Positions 32,926-44,769 of a stretch of 64,000 nt of DNA are shown in pieces. Numbering within the stretch: position 1 is the stretch's first letter; each line of letters opens with the position of its first letter. Made by a program: the position numbers and the translations under genes. The notes under the pieces were generated by a model. It saw only the letters and a list, made by a program, of their open reading frames with translations, was not told the origin of the DNA and did no database searches. This DNA comes from Onchidella celtica (Eukaryota; Mollusca; Gastropoda; Systellommatophora; Onchidiidae), in contig OZ007583.1 in NCBI GenBank assembly GCA_963931925.1, positions 10,801,872 to 10,865,871 of the forward strand. Reading direction: 5' to 3'.

Positions 32926-35136
32926 GAGTAACTTGCCCGGCTTGCAACCAGCTCGAAGTGCAACCAATTCATGCAACTCGAGATTTAGATGATGCAATAA
33001 AGCAAGGAAACTGCAGTGGCCTCCTTTGGTTCAAACTTATTATCGTTGTTCATTTCTGGATCAATTTTTGCAATTGAGTATACATGCAAAGCCCATTTGA
33101 AGAGCCGAGTAAAAAAACCAACAATCTATTGGAAAATTTCAGGTGAGTTTTTGATAATAACTTTTTTCAAGTTCATATGCTGTTTCTTATCTGTAAATGC
33201 AGTCATAATGCTTTTTAAAAATGTTAGAAATAACGTTTATTATTGTGAAAGACATTTAAATGTGTGAGGTAATCTTAAGGTGGCAGTGGTTGCATGCAGA
33301 ACAGGGGAAAATTCTATTTTGCCCACTTGCAACCAGAATGGTTGCAATAAGGGCATGGGAAAACTTTGCTAGCCCTGGGTGCAATCTCAGTAACTGAATA
33401 AGATGTGACTAAGATTTTAGATTTAGACTAGATTATAAAGATCAAGATCTAGATAAATTTATGGATTAGATTATTGTATCATCTGTGCATTGCATGTCGT
33501 AGCTGTGGGAGGGGAGGAGGTTTTTTTTTTTTTTTTTGGTGGTATACAAAAGTGGTGTTGGCAAAGTATTGTTTAGTGATGTCTTTCAATAGCACGTCAC
33601 CTGTGATATAGTGGGTGATTGGCGGGTGCTACTGGTAGGTTCTACATCTGTCCTAACGTTCTGCTTGACCTGTCTGTCGTCCTACTTTTCCTGGCACTAA
33701 ATGACTGTTATCATGTCGACGTGCTTTCTCTATTAACTCAAACTTAAACCTATAATATACACTAGAGTTTGTCATACATTACACTACACTTCCCCTCTTC
33801 CATTTTCCACTCAGATTCAAATGCAGTAAAATGAAACCACAGTGGTCCCACGACGATTTGCTCACGGCACGACAAGCTGTTAGAAATGGCATGTCAAAAA
33901 GAGAAGCAGCTGCAGCCTGCGAGATTCCTTGGGGTACATTAGACTACAATGTTACTGGACGAAGAAAAATTGTTACCGCAGTACCCGAGACCTACGTCAC
34001 AACATAAGAAGAGGGAGAAATAGTTCAGTTTATTAAGGGCTCGGCCGATAGAGGCTTTGGCAAAGGCAAAGAGGAGCTGAAAGTTACTGTTCAAAATATG
34101 GGAAAAAGGAAAAAGCAAAAGCAGTTGAAGAAAAGCGAAAAAAAAAAAAAGAAGAACAACCCAAATTGAGACGGGAACGAACGAAAAGAAAAAGGAAGAG
34201 GAGATTCAAAAACGAAGAGAGAACAAATTGGAGACAAATGGAGGATCGAAGACTTCAGAGACACAAAGAAAGGACGCAACAGAAAAGGACAAAAACAACA
34301 AAGAAAAAGCTGTAGAAGAGCCTAGGAGTGACACAAGCATTGATGAGTCACAGATGATTTTAGATGACAGTTCAGAGGGGTACTTTTATATCATTGAAGA
34401 TTTACTTCATAGTGACCGTTTTGAAGTAGAACAAGCTATTGAAGAGACAGAAGTTGGGACAGAGACTACTGACAATAAGCAAAGCGCACATCAAGAAAGA
34501 CCATGTCGGTCACTTTGAGAAGCCTTTCCTGTGCCACCAAGCATGAGTCATTAGATTCGAATTGTCAAGTCCAGTGATATATCTATTTGACTCAGTTTGA
34601 CACCACAGCTATTTTAACATTTTTGTTCTCTTTCATTCTTGTCATGTCATTTTGCAATTTATTCCATTCCGTTCAACAAGTTCATATGAATAATAAATCT
34701 AAGTCGTTTGCATTATTTCTGTTTTTCTTTCCATTCTCGTTTTACAATGTCTCAATTGCCAATAATTTTCATGGTTTTGAAGCCAATTAATCTAGATTTA
34801 TTAGGAATTCTTCAGATTTTATAGATCTGAAGGAAACAATCTTTATTTTATGGTGTGCTGAGCGCACAGACAGTAGTGCCGGCCCTTATCTTATGTGGTT
34901 GCAACTACTCATATGTCACACATGTGGTTGCATCCAGGGCATGGTGGTTGCATAGTGGGCATCACTCCCACTATCATTTTTGCCTCTTCTAATCTATAAC
35001 AATTTGGTGAAGTCTCTTGTCTTACTGTCATGCCCGCAGTGCAGTCATAGGCCCCCCACTACAAATTCTCTGAGTCAGACCCAGAGGAGAGATAAGGGGA
35101 AATATTCGCTCGTGGTTGCAAGTGAGCAGGTTACTC
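32926..35136 (+). mobile_element. pogo-like (Tc1/mariner superfamily) transposon, internally deleted
   Basis: The termini read GAGTAACTTGCCCGGCTTGC at the left (32926) and GAGTAACCTGCTCACTTGC at the right read in reverse (35136). Both are bordered by TA (32924-32925 and 35137-35138), the target duplication of Tc1/mariner elements. Subterminal TGCAACC motifs recur on both sides (32937-32965, 33296-33345, 34900-34960, 35112-35121). The interior encodes the two ends of a pogo transposase with the DDE catalytic core missing. It is non-autonomous and lies inside intron 2 of the CARD-GIMAP gene, in the same orientation. Confidence 0.8.
33831..34518 (+). pseudogene. pogo-type transposase remnant (psq HTH, no DDE core)
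   Basis: From ATG 33831 the frame shows a pipsqueak-type helix-turn-helix (WSHDDLLTARQAVRNGMSKR ... WGTLDYNVTGRRK), the DNA-binding end of pogo/Tigger transposases. One TAA at 34005 is followed in the same frame by EEGEIVQFIKGSADRGFGKG, the usual next segment. From about 34095 the sequence jumps to the Lys/Glu-rich C-terminal tail, read in a different frame (34228-34518, ending SIDESQMILDDS and an acidic tail). The catalytic DDE region of roughly 250 residues is absent. Confidence 0.75.
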
Positions 35137-37397
35137 TATTTATTCATATTTGTTTGCAATATACACATCTAACCTGTGAACACTTTTTTTGTTTAAATTC
35201 ATACTGAAATAGAGAACATATCTCAGAAAAGAAGGGTAAAAAATATGTAATAATGATTAAGTTTCTCAGTGTGGGTGATGAAAACAAAATCAACGCTGGT
35301 ATAAGTATTTTAAAGAACCAAGCATTTAAAACAAAATTCTCCTTCAAGATGAATTATGAGAATGGGATAAAGATGGACAAAGAGACCATCAGATGTCCTC
35401 CGGATTGACAATAAATTCATGCCATTAGAGATTCCCGTGCCAGATTTGATAGCTGTAGGCTAAAGCCTGACGGCAAATTTCACCAATGTTGTCCTGAAAA
35501 ATCTCTTCGAATGCAAAGTTAACAAGCTCTATTAATAATATTATACTATATTAATTTTGCAGTTAATGTTAACACATGATAAACTGCAGCCAGGTAACTC
35601 TTAAAACCGATATTCCAGCCTTCTTTTTCATTCAGCAGTTTATGAACGTTTTCCTGTTCCTTCTATAAATACATGAGATGTGATTTCACTACATCTTCAA
35701 AAATTGGAATGCTGTAAATGTTTGGCCCCAGAGCAATGCTCATTTTTGCTCCTAGATTGGACCCAAGATTGACTAACTTTTCAAGTGGAATGTAATTTGT
35801 TTTGGTACTGTAATTCATTCACATTAAAAAAATAATATATTAGAATCATTTGAAAAGTGATAATCAACCTTCCTTTGTACATGGGCGCCCGGTAACATTC
35901 ACATTACAAATGGGACAATAATAGCAGAAAGCAGAAGAGAAAATTCCTGGCTGTCAGATGATGATTCCCAGTCCTGTGGCCTAGGTCACGATTTAGTATG
36001 ATTGAATTGAACGTGTTTGACAATAAGCACTGTCAACGACGTTAGCATGCCCACAGGAAAATCATTTAAATGTACGAATGATATAAAGTAATTACTCCGA
36101 CTACACTAGTGTACAGTCAAAAAGGTTCGGGTGGGGTATTGAAATATTTTTCAATGACACTTAACGTACTGGTTATTAAGATATTATAAACAAAAATACA
36201 AAATTGTCTTTGATCAACTACTTCAACAACAGCTGTTCCTGTTCATAAAAGCCATGTACAATGTACTGCTAACATGTCGGTGACGTTTTCGTCTTTGGTG
36301 CTATGTGGTCAGCCACGTAACGTCTGTTTTTGTGAGAAGTAAACGCCGATTACCGCTCTTACGCATCTGAAACCTTTTCCTTTGCTTTTGAAATGTCTTT
36401 GTGCTGCACTTGATCCTTTCCCTACTAAGGACCAGTAGAGGTAGGGGGAATGTCCTTCCATAGGGAAGAATAGATGTTCCGGTGTTTCATCCGGAAAAAC
36501 TTTGTAGCCCTCTTGTTTGAAAATGACTCGACTGAAGATGCAGTGCTGGAAATCTAGCACCTCTGGCAAAGGCTGGGCGTCATAAGTGCATCGAAACTAC
36601 TGGGATTCATGATCTGCATACATAGATCTCGCAGGTGTTGAAATTGCCTGTGCATGGCTTTGCCATGTTGAGTGTAGTGAACGATTCATTCCCATTTTCC
36701 ACAACTCCAGCTCGACGGAGAAAGAAGAAAGGATACAATCTGCCTTAACTAGATTGGTCTTGTTGCCGTTAAAGTTCACTTTATTTAATTCGGTAACAGT
36801 TTCTGACATTTAGGCAGTTTCTATAAGCTCTTTCCAGGCCGGCATTCCAGGTCCTGCTGTTAAAAAAAAAAGAAAAACAGAAAACAAAAAAACTTCCGCA
36901 CCGATTCAAACAAGCCTAAAAAGCCCCAAAGACATTGTCACACTGACAAGCAGTGGATCTCCATACAAGGAAAAAGTCGCTCAAAGTTTTCGTCGTTCTC
37001 AATATTGGCACCTTTTTTTTCTATGATATAATTATATGAAGCTTTTGATGCCATCCCGCCTTTGATGGGTTCTCCATCTGCTGCAGCTGAAATTATGCTG
37101 GTAACCTGTATGGTCTTCTCTCTAGAGCAATCTTTCACATGCTATGAGTTTGGATCGTTAGTGCGCATGCGTTGAACGAGGAAGCCATAGTTTTTGGGAG
37201 CTCCCGATTCTCTGTGATAATTTACAATATATTTTATATTTTATAGCTTTTTGGGCAAATAAAGTTTTAAATTTGTCACTCTTGAAGTGTTTTATATATA
37301 TATTTACAAAATTTAACCCTTGATTGTGGTATGAGGTAGGTTTTAATTTGTATTTCACCGGTAAGTTTCTGTGAGTGTTACACTAGATTGATCCAAG
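35137..37397. other. Intronic spacer; weak - strand frames
   Basis: AT-rich. On the - strand three short frames (37138-36938, 36809-36597, 36569-36309) read protein-like sequence in a row (for example KMGMNRSLHSTWQSHAQAI), possibly a decayed inserted gene. No family is recognised. The last ~300 bp may be the 5' UTR of the LINE that follows. Confidence 0.4.
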
Positions 37398-38423
37398 ATG
37401 GCGTCCACCGGCGGATTCTTCAGTCTCACCAGGCTTTTTATTTTAACCATCTTGGCCTTGTATGGCATGATCTGGACTATTCGGAAAAAGAAACATGATT
37501 TAATTGACATTGTAGATCTAGATCTGGAGTCCATCAGGTTTGGTGACATTGAATTGTTCAATTTTAGTCTCCATCGGGTCAGCCTTCTGTTTACAAGAGG
37601 ACAGTCGTTCTTGTCACATAGATCTACTGCCTTATTCGATCTTAGGCAAAGTGAAGTGTCAAGTATAAAGTGTTTCAGAAACAGGTATGCTTGGTTATCA
37701 GCATTATTATTTTTATCAGGGGATATACAGCTGAACCCAGGGCCTACTGGCCGTCATGTTAAGTACCCATGTGGAGTGTGCCATAGACCTTCTAAGTGGA
37801 ACCAGAAGGCTGTTGCCTGTGACTCTTATCACATCTGGTTTCACACGAAGTGCATGATTATGAATTCCATAGTATACGAAGCCTTGGCAAATACTAGTTT
37901 ATCATGGCATTGCTGTTCCTGTGGATTACCAAATTTTAACTCTAGTCTTTTTGATGAAAACTTGACATTGTCATCTGGATCGAACCGTTTTAGTCTTTTG
38001 AATGATCCTGGATTTTTTAACGGTAACGAAACATCAGCACAGGACTGTGATTTTAAACCTTGTAATACTTCCACACCAACTGACCCTAGGAAGACGAAGA
38101 ACATAAATTCCCAGCAGAGAAACAACTTGAAATGTATTATTATTAATTTTCAAAGCTTTTTAAAGAAGAAAGAAGTATTTAGCAACGTCACTGACGAGCT
38201 AAAGCCTGATATTATCATTGGCACAGAGACCTGGCTAGGATCGGATATTAAAAACAGTGAACTTTTATTAGACGATTTTGACCTTTATAGAAGAGACCGA
38301 ATTGGCAAGACGGGAGGAGGTGTTTTGATTGGTGTAAGGAAATATTTCACCAGCGAACAAGTACACGTTGGAAAATTAAGTGAATCCATTTTTTGTAGAA
38401 TAATCACGAACAAACAAGTTAAC
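37398..38423 (+). pseudogene. LINE ORF part 1: 2A-like motif, PHD finger, endonuclease start
   Basis: 342 codons. Residues 10-28 form a hydrophobic segment. Residues 101-116 read SALLFLSGDIQLNPGP: GDIxxNPGP is the 2A ribosome-skipping signature (37719-37745), preceded by a hydrophobic stretch as in other retrotransposon 2A sequences. Residues 125-175 form a PHD-like finger (C125, C128, C141, H149, C152, C172, C175), but the expected fourth ligand is Tyr144. The endonuclease begins near residue 245 with TETWL (catalytic Glu) and is cut at residue 342 by the insertion. Confidence 0.85.
38419..38423. repeat. Target-site duplication candidate, left
   Basis: TTAAC, repeated at 39462-39466. Removing 38424-39466 restores a continuous endonuclease reading across the site, which supports this border. 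Confidence 0.6.
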
Positions 38424-39461
38424 ACTTAACAGAACAACCCATCAGACTCACACATTTATTAAACATAATTATACATATAATAGCGCAATTACATACATTA
38501 TATTATTGGAATGCACTGCCGTACAACGGCCTCATTCTCACACACACTCTCCCTCGGATCCACAATCCGGTAGTTACTCCTAAAGGCACTTCGGCCTCAG
38601 CCTCTCCCCTCAGGGTCTTAATAGTACATTAATAATTTACTGGCACCGCAGTCTCTCAATATCCCCTTCCTATTGTCATACACCTTAGCACTCCCCTAGC
38701 ACCTCAGCAGGGCAATAACACATTATTATGTCCCTAGCCATCAACATGGCAACAACATAGTATCAGTTCACTAGCCTATCAACATGGCAACAATATAGTA
38801 TCTCATTCACTCTCATATCTACGTCCCTGTCCGTGGCCTGACTGCCACGACTTTATGTGCCTCCACTGTCCTGCACTGACAGCCTCACTTCCGGCCTATG
38901 TGTGGCCTCCGGCCCTATGCTGGCCTATCCCCTGTGCTCATCGAGGTGGCTCTGCGGCCCGTCCCCGACACCTACAAGAATAACATTACATTGGTATAAT
39001 ACCCTACCATTTCTATTCACTCCACCTCTCCTTACAACCCACGAAACGTACACACACTAGTTCACCTTTCACTCACCACACATCTTACGGTAACACACTT
39101 CCATCGGAGTACACACTACTCACTCGCGCTACAAATCCATGAACTCACTTTCATCTATCGCTCGTGGCGCACATTGCTATATCCAATATCACGGACTTCC
39201 ACATTCCTCACATATACTTATTCACATCATGGTAATAGACGAATATAATATAATACATCAATCATAATAATCAATCAACGTTCTACATACCAGTCATAAC
39301 TGGAAAGACTCTCACTAGTCTTCTCGACTGCTTCCCCTTTATGTCCGCCCGATGGGCTTTTATTCACAGGTCCGATCCCTAGGACCTTCTAACTTGCAGT
39401 GATAGTAATACCGCCCTTTCGCCTCCTTCAGACCCCGCCCCCACTACTCACAACAGCACGC
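38424..39461 (-). mobile_element. LTR-like repeat, copy B (1038 bp), inserted in LINE
   Basis: The reverse complement of this segment matches 1-976. Its polyadenylation signal (AATAAA on the - strand, 38455-38460) shows it points left, opposite to the LINE. The flanking pentamer TTAAC suits an LTR retrotransposon, so this is probably a solo LTR. The ends are not TG..CA, which leaves the class open. No coding sequence. A - strand open frame at 39685-39428 is incidental. Confidence 0.7.
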
Positions 39462-39466
39462 TTAAC

Positions 39467-40745
39467 TTGCTGTCTACTGTGAGCCTTTCTTACTCTACAC
39501 CCCTTAATTCGGATTTTAACAACTGTAGTGAAATTTGTAAAGATCTTTGATGTTCTGGATAAGAACAAGAAAGCTGTGTTTTGGCTTGGAGGGGACTTTA
39601 ATCTCCCAGATATCCTCTGGGAGAAAGAAGAAATTTGTGGACACCAGAATCGGAAAGATATCAATTCAAAATTCTTAGATACCATTCAAGACCTTGGCCT
39701 GAAACAAATTGTAGATTTTCCAACCCGTGGATCTGCCCTTTTAGACTTATTTTTTACAAATAATCCTGGACTTATTGAAAAATGTACACCTGCTCCTGGC
39801 TTGGGCGACCATGACGCAGTTTTTGTGGAAACTAATCTGAAACCCTTTAGAAAGAAACCCATACAGCGGAAAATACAGCTTTGGAACTGCACAGATCTAG
39901 ACTCTCTTAGGAGAGATGCGTACAATTTTTCTAAATCTTTTCTGAAATACCATAGTGTGAAAGATGATGTAAACAAACTTTGGGAGTGCATTAAAACAAA
40001 CTTGGTCACCATAATGGACGACAATGTGCCAACAAAATTAACTTCAACTAAAAATCACCAGCCCTGGATTTCGACTCTAACTAAGCGTCTTATACGCAAG
40101 AAACATAGATGGTATAGCAAAGCAAGATCTTGTACTTCAGAAAGGGCCTGGAAGAAATATAAAGAAATAAAAAGGACTTCACAGAGAGAATGTAGAAAAG
40201 CGCATACCACCTTTGTTAAATCAATGATAGAAGAAGACAAAGATAATAAAAAACTCTGGTCCTATATTAGACACAAAAACCAAGACAGTTGTGGAATTTC
40301 AGACCTCAGAAATCATAAGAATATCTTAGTTCAGGACCCCACAGCTAAAGCAGATCTCCTGAATGAGCAGTTTTGTTCTGTCTTTTCCAGCCCAGAACCA
40401 AAGATAGAAGACAATTTTTTTAATAACAACAGACTTTTTAATGAAATGAACAAAATAAAAGTGAGCAGAGCAGGTGTTTTGAAACTCTTGATTAACATTA
40501 AGGAAAATAAAGCCACTGGACCTGACTGCATTCCAGGAAGAATTTTGAAAATTTGCGCCCAGGAATTAGCGAGCGTTTATGCATTGCTTTTCCAAGCATC
40601 CTTAGACCAGGGATCTGTGCCAAATGATTGGAAAAGTGCCATCATAGTTCCGCTGTTTAAGAAAGGCGATAAGGCAAAGGCTGAAAATTATAGACCAATT
40701 TCGTTGACGTCAGTTTCATGTAAGCTCTTATATTGTTCACAGTAA
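39467..40745 (+). pseudogene. LINE ORF part 2: endonuclease end and RT start
   Basis: It continues the endonuclease after the insertion: PLNSDFNN, then GGDFNLPDI (near 39590) and GDHDAVFV (near 39808, catalytic Asp-His). A +1 frameshift lies near 39545. A ~200-residue basic linker follows (KKHRWYSKARS). The RT fingers begin (NKATGPDCIP near 40510; IIVPLFKKGD and NYRPISL near 40650-40705). It ends in a frameshift near 40735, where about 5 bases are missing. Confidence 0.85.
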
Positions 40746-41976
40746 CATCATGGACCATTTACAGAAATATGAAGTTTTAGATGATTCTCAACATGGTTTT
40801 CGACAAAAAAGAAGCTGCGAAACGCAACTGATAACAACATTAAATGACTTTAGCGAATGTTTAAATTCCAGGGGACAGATAGATGCCATACTTCTAGACT
40901 TTTCGAAGGCATTTGATAAGGTAGATCATCTGGGACTGCTTTTGAAATTGAAACACCTCGGAATTAGGAATTCTTTACTAGACTGGATAAGATCTTTTTT
41001 GATCAACCGCCAGCAAAAAGTAATTGTTGATGGGAGCGAATCATCACCTAAACCTGTTGTATCAGGAGTCCCTCAAGGTACTGTCTTAGGACCTCTTTTT
41101 TTCCTAATTTATATAAATGATATATCCAAAGATCTGTCCAATGGTACGTCGATCAGGCTGTTCGCCGATGACAGTCTACTGTATAGAAACATCAGAAGTG
41201 TAAGAGATGCAGAAATGTTACAAAATGACCTGAATAGACTCCAACAGTGGGAACAAAAGTGGAAGATGGAATTCCATCCTAAGAAGTGTCAAGTACTTCG
41301 AGTGACAAACAAAATTAACACCATCAGTTTTGATTATACTATCCACAACATCAAATTAGAGGAAACAGAAACAGCTACTTATCTTGGCATAGTTATTGAT
41401 AGGAAACTCAGATGGAAACAACAGTATAGCACAATTAGTCGTAAGGCAAATGGAGTAATAGCTTTTTAAAGGAGAAATATCTCAGACTGTCCCATGGATG
41501 TTAAAGATAAATGTTATAAAACGCTTGTTAGACCAATACTCGAATATGGATGTAGCATCTGGGACCCCCATTGTAGAACTCACATAGATTATCTAGAAAA
41601 GATACAGAAAAGAGCAGCCAGATTCGTGACAAACAACTATACATTTGAGGAGGGTAACACCAAGATTAATATGCAAAAACTTGGCTGGATGCCTTTAGAG
41701 GAAAGGCGGGCAAGAAATAAAATTACCAGCTTCTTTAAAGGTAGATGCGGTCTGATGGACATACCCATGGAACACATTGGGATTAATTTTAGTAAGACTA
41801 GGCGGAATAGCCAGACCTATGCCATACCATCGTCCAGTGTTGACGGCCACTTGTATTCTTTTTATCCGAGCACGTTGAGGCTGTGGAACTCTTTGCCGGA
41901 GGACCTAAAATTGTGCAGTAGCCTAGACTCTTTTAAGACAAAATTAGAAAAGCACACGTTGAGAGCTAGCTACTGA
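40746..41976 (+). pseudogene. LINE ORF part 3: RT palm, thumb and C terminus
   Basis: RT motif A LDFSKAFDKV (near 40900), motif B SGVPQGTVLGP (near 41065) and motif C LFADDSLLY (near 41160) are intact. The C-terminal domain follows with PILEYGCSIWDP, KIQKRAARFV and LRLWNSLPEDL. A single TAA at 41467-41469, in place of a Leu codon, splits it. All three catalytic Asp residues remain, so inactivation is due to the frameshifts, the stop and the insertion. Confidence 0.88.
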
Positions 41977-42230
41977 ACAGGCTGCATATATATACTTATA
42001 AACCCAGTGATAAGATTGGTTGATCTGCTCATGGCCACAATCAAGTGTTTTTATAAGTTTTTATAAATCTAATCGACTCCCGCTTCTTACACCCTTATAT
42101 GTATATAAATTTTTAACTCCCAGGGACACGGGCCGAGTCGATTTTTATTGCGCACTGGTGAGATACTCAAATCTGAGAAAACCAGTTTTGAGGAAGAAGA
42201 AGAAGAAGAAGATCTACTACTACTTGACAT

Positions 42231-43620
42231 GACTTTTTTTTCTCACAATGGGCATAAATAATATGATTTTACACTGAAAAGAACCAAAATTATGGTCAAA
42301 ACATTGCGCAAAACTGCTATCCCTAGTTAGGAAAATATTAATTTGTCCCCTCACGTTTTCGCTACCCTGTCGTCCCCTTTCTTCGTTTTCGCTCGCCCTT
42401 TTTGTTGTTCTCGCCCCCCCCCCCCCCGAGACTCAAAATCGCCCCGTTGAGAACCACTGGATTAAATGGTTGGCTCCCCTTTTCAAGATTCGCTACGGGG
42501 TCAGTAAAATAAAAGCTTCCTAATGAAGGTCTAGTGAATTAAAAAAAGGACCACAGTTTAAACCAGAAACAGTGTCCCATATCAGCAGCTGTTACTTCCG
42601 CATTGTGCCTCCAAAGTGGCAGAATAGACTAAGTTGTATCAGACATCCCATCCGTTATCTAGCAAGTGCCCCACATTGAAGTTCCTGACCTAGCTGAGTC
42701 GTTTCTAGTGAGCAGAGGAAAAAACGGTCGAAACTGCTGGTCCTGAACTATCAATGTCACATGACACACGTTTTCTCGGTTTGCTCCTCTCTTGAACCGC
42801 ACCTCATACACAAGACGCGCTGAATTGCCTCGTGAGGGATTTGGAACTACCCAAGATAAAAGCAGGTGTGGAGTCTCCTGGCACTATAATGTTAGATTTT
42901 CAATACATCATGATCGTCAAAAAGACCTTAATCTTCTTGGAGCATGCAACAGCCCCAACTTTTATAATCCAGATGAATGCAGAGTGCTACATGGATTTTA
43001 TCGAATGTGAGTTTTCAATCTTTCACAGCACAATGGAAATGTTTTGCCATCAATATCCAGTTGGTCTTGCAGCCCATAGAAAGGAAACTTATGACATGCA
43101 GCAACTTTTGAGACGCAGCTTTGAGGAGCAGTGTTCAGCGTCTACTACTTGTTGAATTAAGGAGGACAATGCCGTCATCCGTACTGTCTTTTATTCACGA
43201 GTTATTTTAGTGATCCATTTGCTGCTTTTTAAATAGTAACTGGACAGGACAGTTATTACTGTTTTAAAGATCATTTTCGATTTCAGGACGATGAATTCCA
43301 CAAGAAATTGTGCTTTTGAAAAAAAATTGTAGACCAGTGTTATCAGAGTCAGTAGAGAATGTATGATGCTGCGAATCAGTGAGGTAATTAGTTGCTGGGT
43401 GACTAAGAGCAGACATCTGTAATTTAGTGGGAAAAGGAAAAGGGAAGAATCGTACGCTTACATGATGTAAGTGGGTCTTTTGAAATCTGGTGCCTGTTTC
43501 TTATTTTATGCACAAAGAAAACGATAGCGGGAAGTACAGAGACGTACTGTGCATCAAAATGCCATGAATGATATTACAAGCTACTGTCATCAACAGTGCG
43601 TGTGTATGTTTAATAGTAAT
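42231..43620. other. Intronic spacer with hAT-like terminus and an orphan frame
   Basis: GTTGAGAACCACTG at 42446-42459 is the reverse complement of the common hAT end CAGTGGTTCTCAAC. It is preceded by poly-C, and no matching left end was found. A 107-codon + frame (42832-43155, from KIKAGVESPGTI to ASTTC) is protein-like but unrecognised and could be a decayed transposon exon. Confidence 0.4.
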
Positions 43621-43624
43621 AAAT

Positions 43625-44140
43625 TTATGTCTCATTTCATCATTTTATCATAGGGTATTATCATCATCAAGTGTCTTGTCTGGAGCAGGCATTGGCGGTT
43701 ATGGTCTCCATCCCACTCTTTCACTCGAGTTGTCGTTCGTGTGTTGTTGGTTGTCCATGTGTTCAGGCTTTTTATGAATGTTGCACGTTGGCGTCCTCGA
43801 CTTCGCTTCCCTTCGATTTTTCCTGTCATACTAAGTTGTTCCACCCCTCCTTTTCTGTAAACATGCCCCATGAATTTCATCTGTTGCTTCCTTATTGTCT
43901 TGATGAGTGATCTTTTCATGTTTGCCATTTCCAGCACTTCTTGGTTGGGCATCTTTTCTGTCCATGATATTTTCAGCATCCTCCTTTGAACCACATTTCT
44001 GTTGCTTCTAGTTTTTTTTAAATATAGTTGTTGATTGTCCACCACTCGCACCCATATAGAAGAACTGACAAAATGTACGCCTTCAATATTCTGAGTATTG
44101 TATTCATTCTAATGTTTCTGTTTGTCATGACTATTGCCAG
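43625..44140 (-). mobile_element. LINE 3' fragment (RT C-terminal domain), antisense
   Basis: The - strand frame 44051-43632 encodes RNVVQRRMLKISWTEKMPNQ, then FMGHVYRKGG and GKRSRGRQRATFI, the conserved tail of EEP-type LINE reverse transcriptases. Upstream in another frame is ILSVLLYGCEWWT, so a frameshift is present. It ends near 43625 in an ATCATC-type tail. It is a 5'-truncated copy of a different LINE family from the two larger ones. Confidence 0.75.
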
Positions 44141-44271
44141 CTTTTCAAAATCGTAGAGTATACAGGATATTTATTTTATCTATCTACTTCCTGTTTTTTT
44201 TCACAATTGCCCTTCAAGGGCTGGGCATATTTTGCTAAGGAAAAGGACAATGCCAGCCAGAGATTCATGAT

Positions 44272-44769
44272 ATATGTGAGTGTGCATGGGAAAACCCGGC
44301 ATAAGACGGCAGAGCTGATTTTGAGAAAAAAAGGTTTTGAAGTGAAAATATGGGTCCGACCCAAACTTCCAACTTGGCTGTTGTTTAGGGGACCGTGGCA
44401 TGTTACAGGGTAAACTGTAGACGAGCAGTGAACACTACTCACTATGATCTCTATAACGGCTTTGTAATTAGACTAAGGCCTCCTAACAAGATCCAAAAAC
44501 TTCCGACTTGCTTGTTGCAGTACTACTCACTATGATCTCTATAACTTCTGAGTTATTAGACTACGGTCTCCTAACAGCAATCACTCCAATATTACTTGGT
44601 CAATTAGCAATTGCCACTTATAGGATTAAATGCCGTTTTGTCAAAATCTTGTTTTAGGGGGGTCACTGACTTCAATTTATCAGAAATGTCTTGTCTTTTA
44701 TTATATGTACAGAACTCAAAATGTCATGTTGCCGACTTATGCCGGGTTTTCCCACGCACACTCACATAT
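44272..44769. mobile_element. MITE with ~40-bp TIRs (498 bp)
   Basis: The left end (44272-44311) and the right end (44730-44769) are inverted repeats with ATATGTGAGTGTGC and GGGAAAACCCGGCATAAG, with only a few mismatches over 40 bp. TA lies at both borders. The interior shares GGGGACCGTGGCATGTTACA and CTCTATAACGGC with the MITE at 7393-8077. A segment of about 95 bp is duplicated internally (about 44420-44480 and 44520-44580). Non-coding. Confidence 0.8.

Larger units (their letters stand above)
37398..42230 (+). mobile_element. Non-LTR retrotransposon with 2A-like motif, PHD finger, EN and RT
   Basis: One almost full-length LINE. Its open frame starts at ATG 37398 with a hydrophobic N terminus, then a 2A-like motif, a PHD-type zinc finger, an EEP endonuclease, a linker, an RT of CR1/L2/jockey type and a C-terminal domain. 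It ends near 42230 in an AAG/GAA microsatellite tail (42192-42211). It is interrupted by a 1-kb LTR-like insertion (38424-39461), two frameshifts (near 39545 and 40735) and one stop (41467). It lies in intron 2 of the CARD-GIMAP gene, sense orientation. Confidence 0.88.

Noticed and set aside
33016..33267. Hydrophobic 83-codon frame with a Met start
   Set aside because: It lies inside the pogo-like element between TIR and transposase, AT-rich, with no homologous motif.
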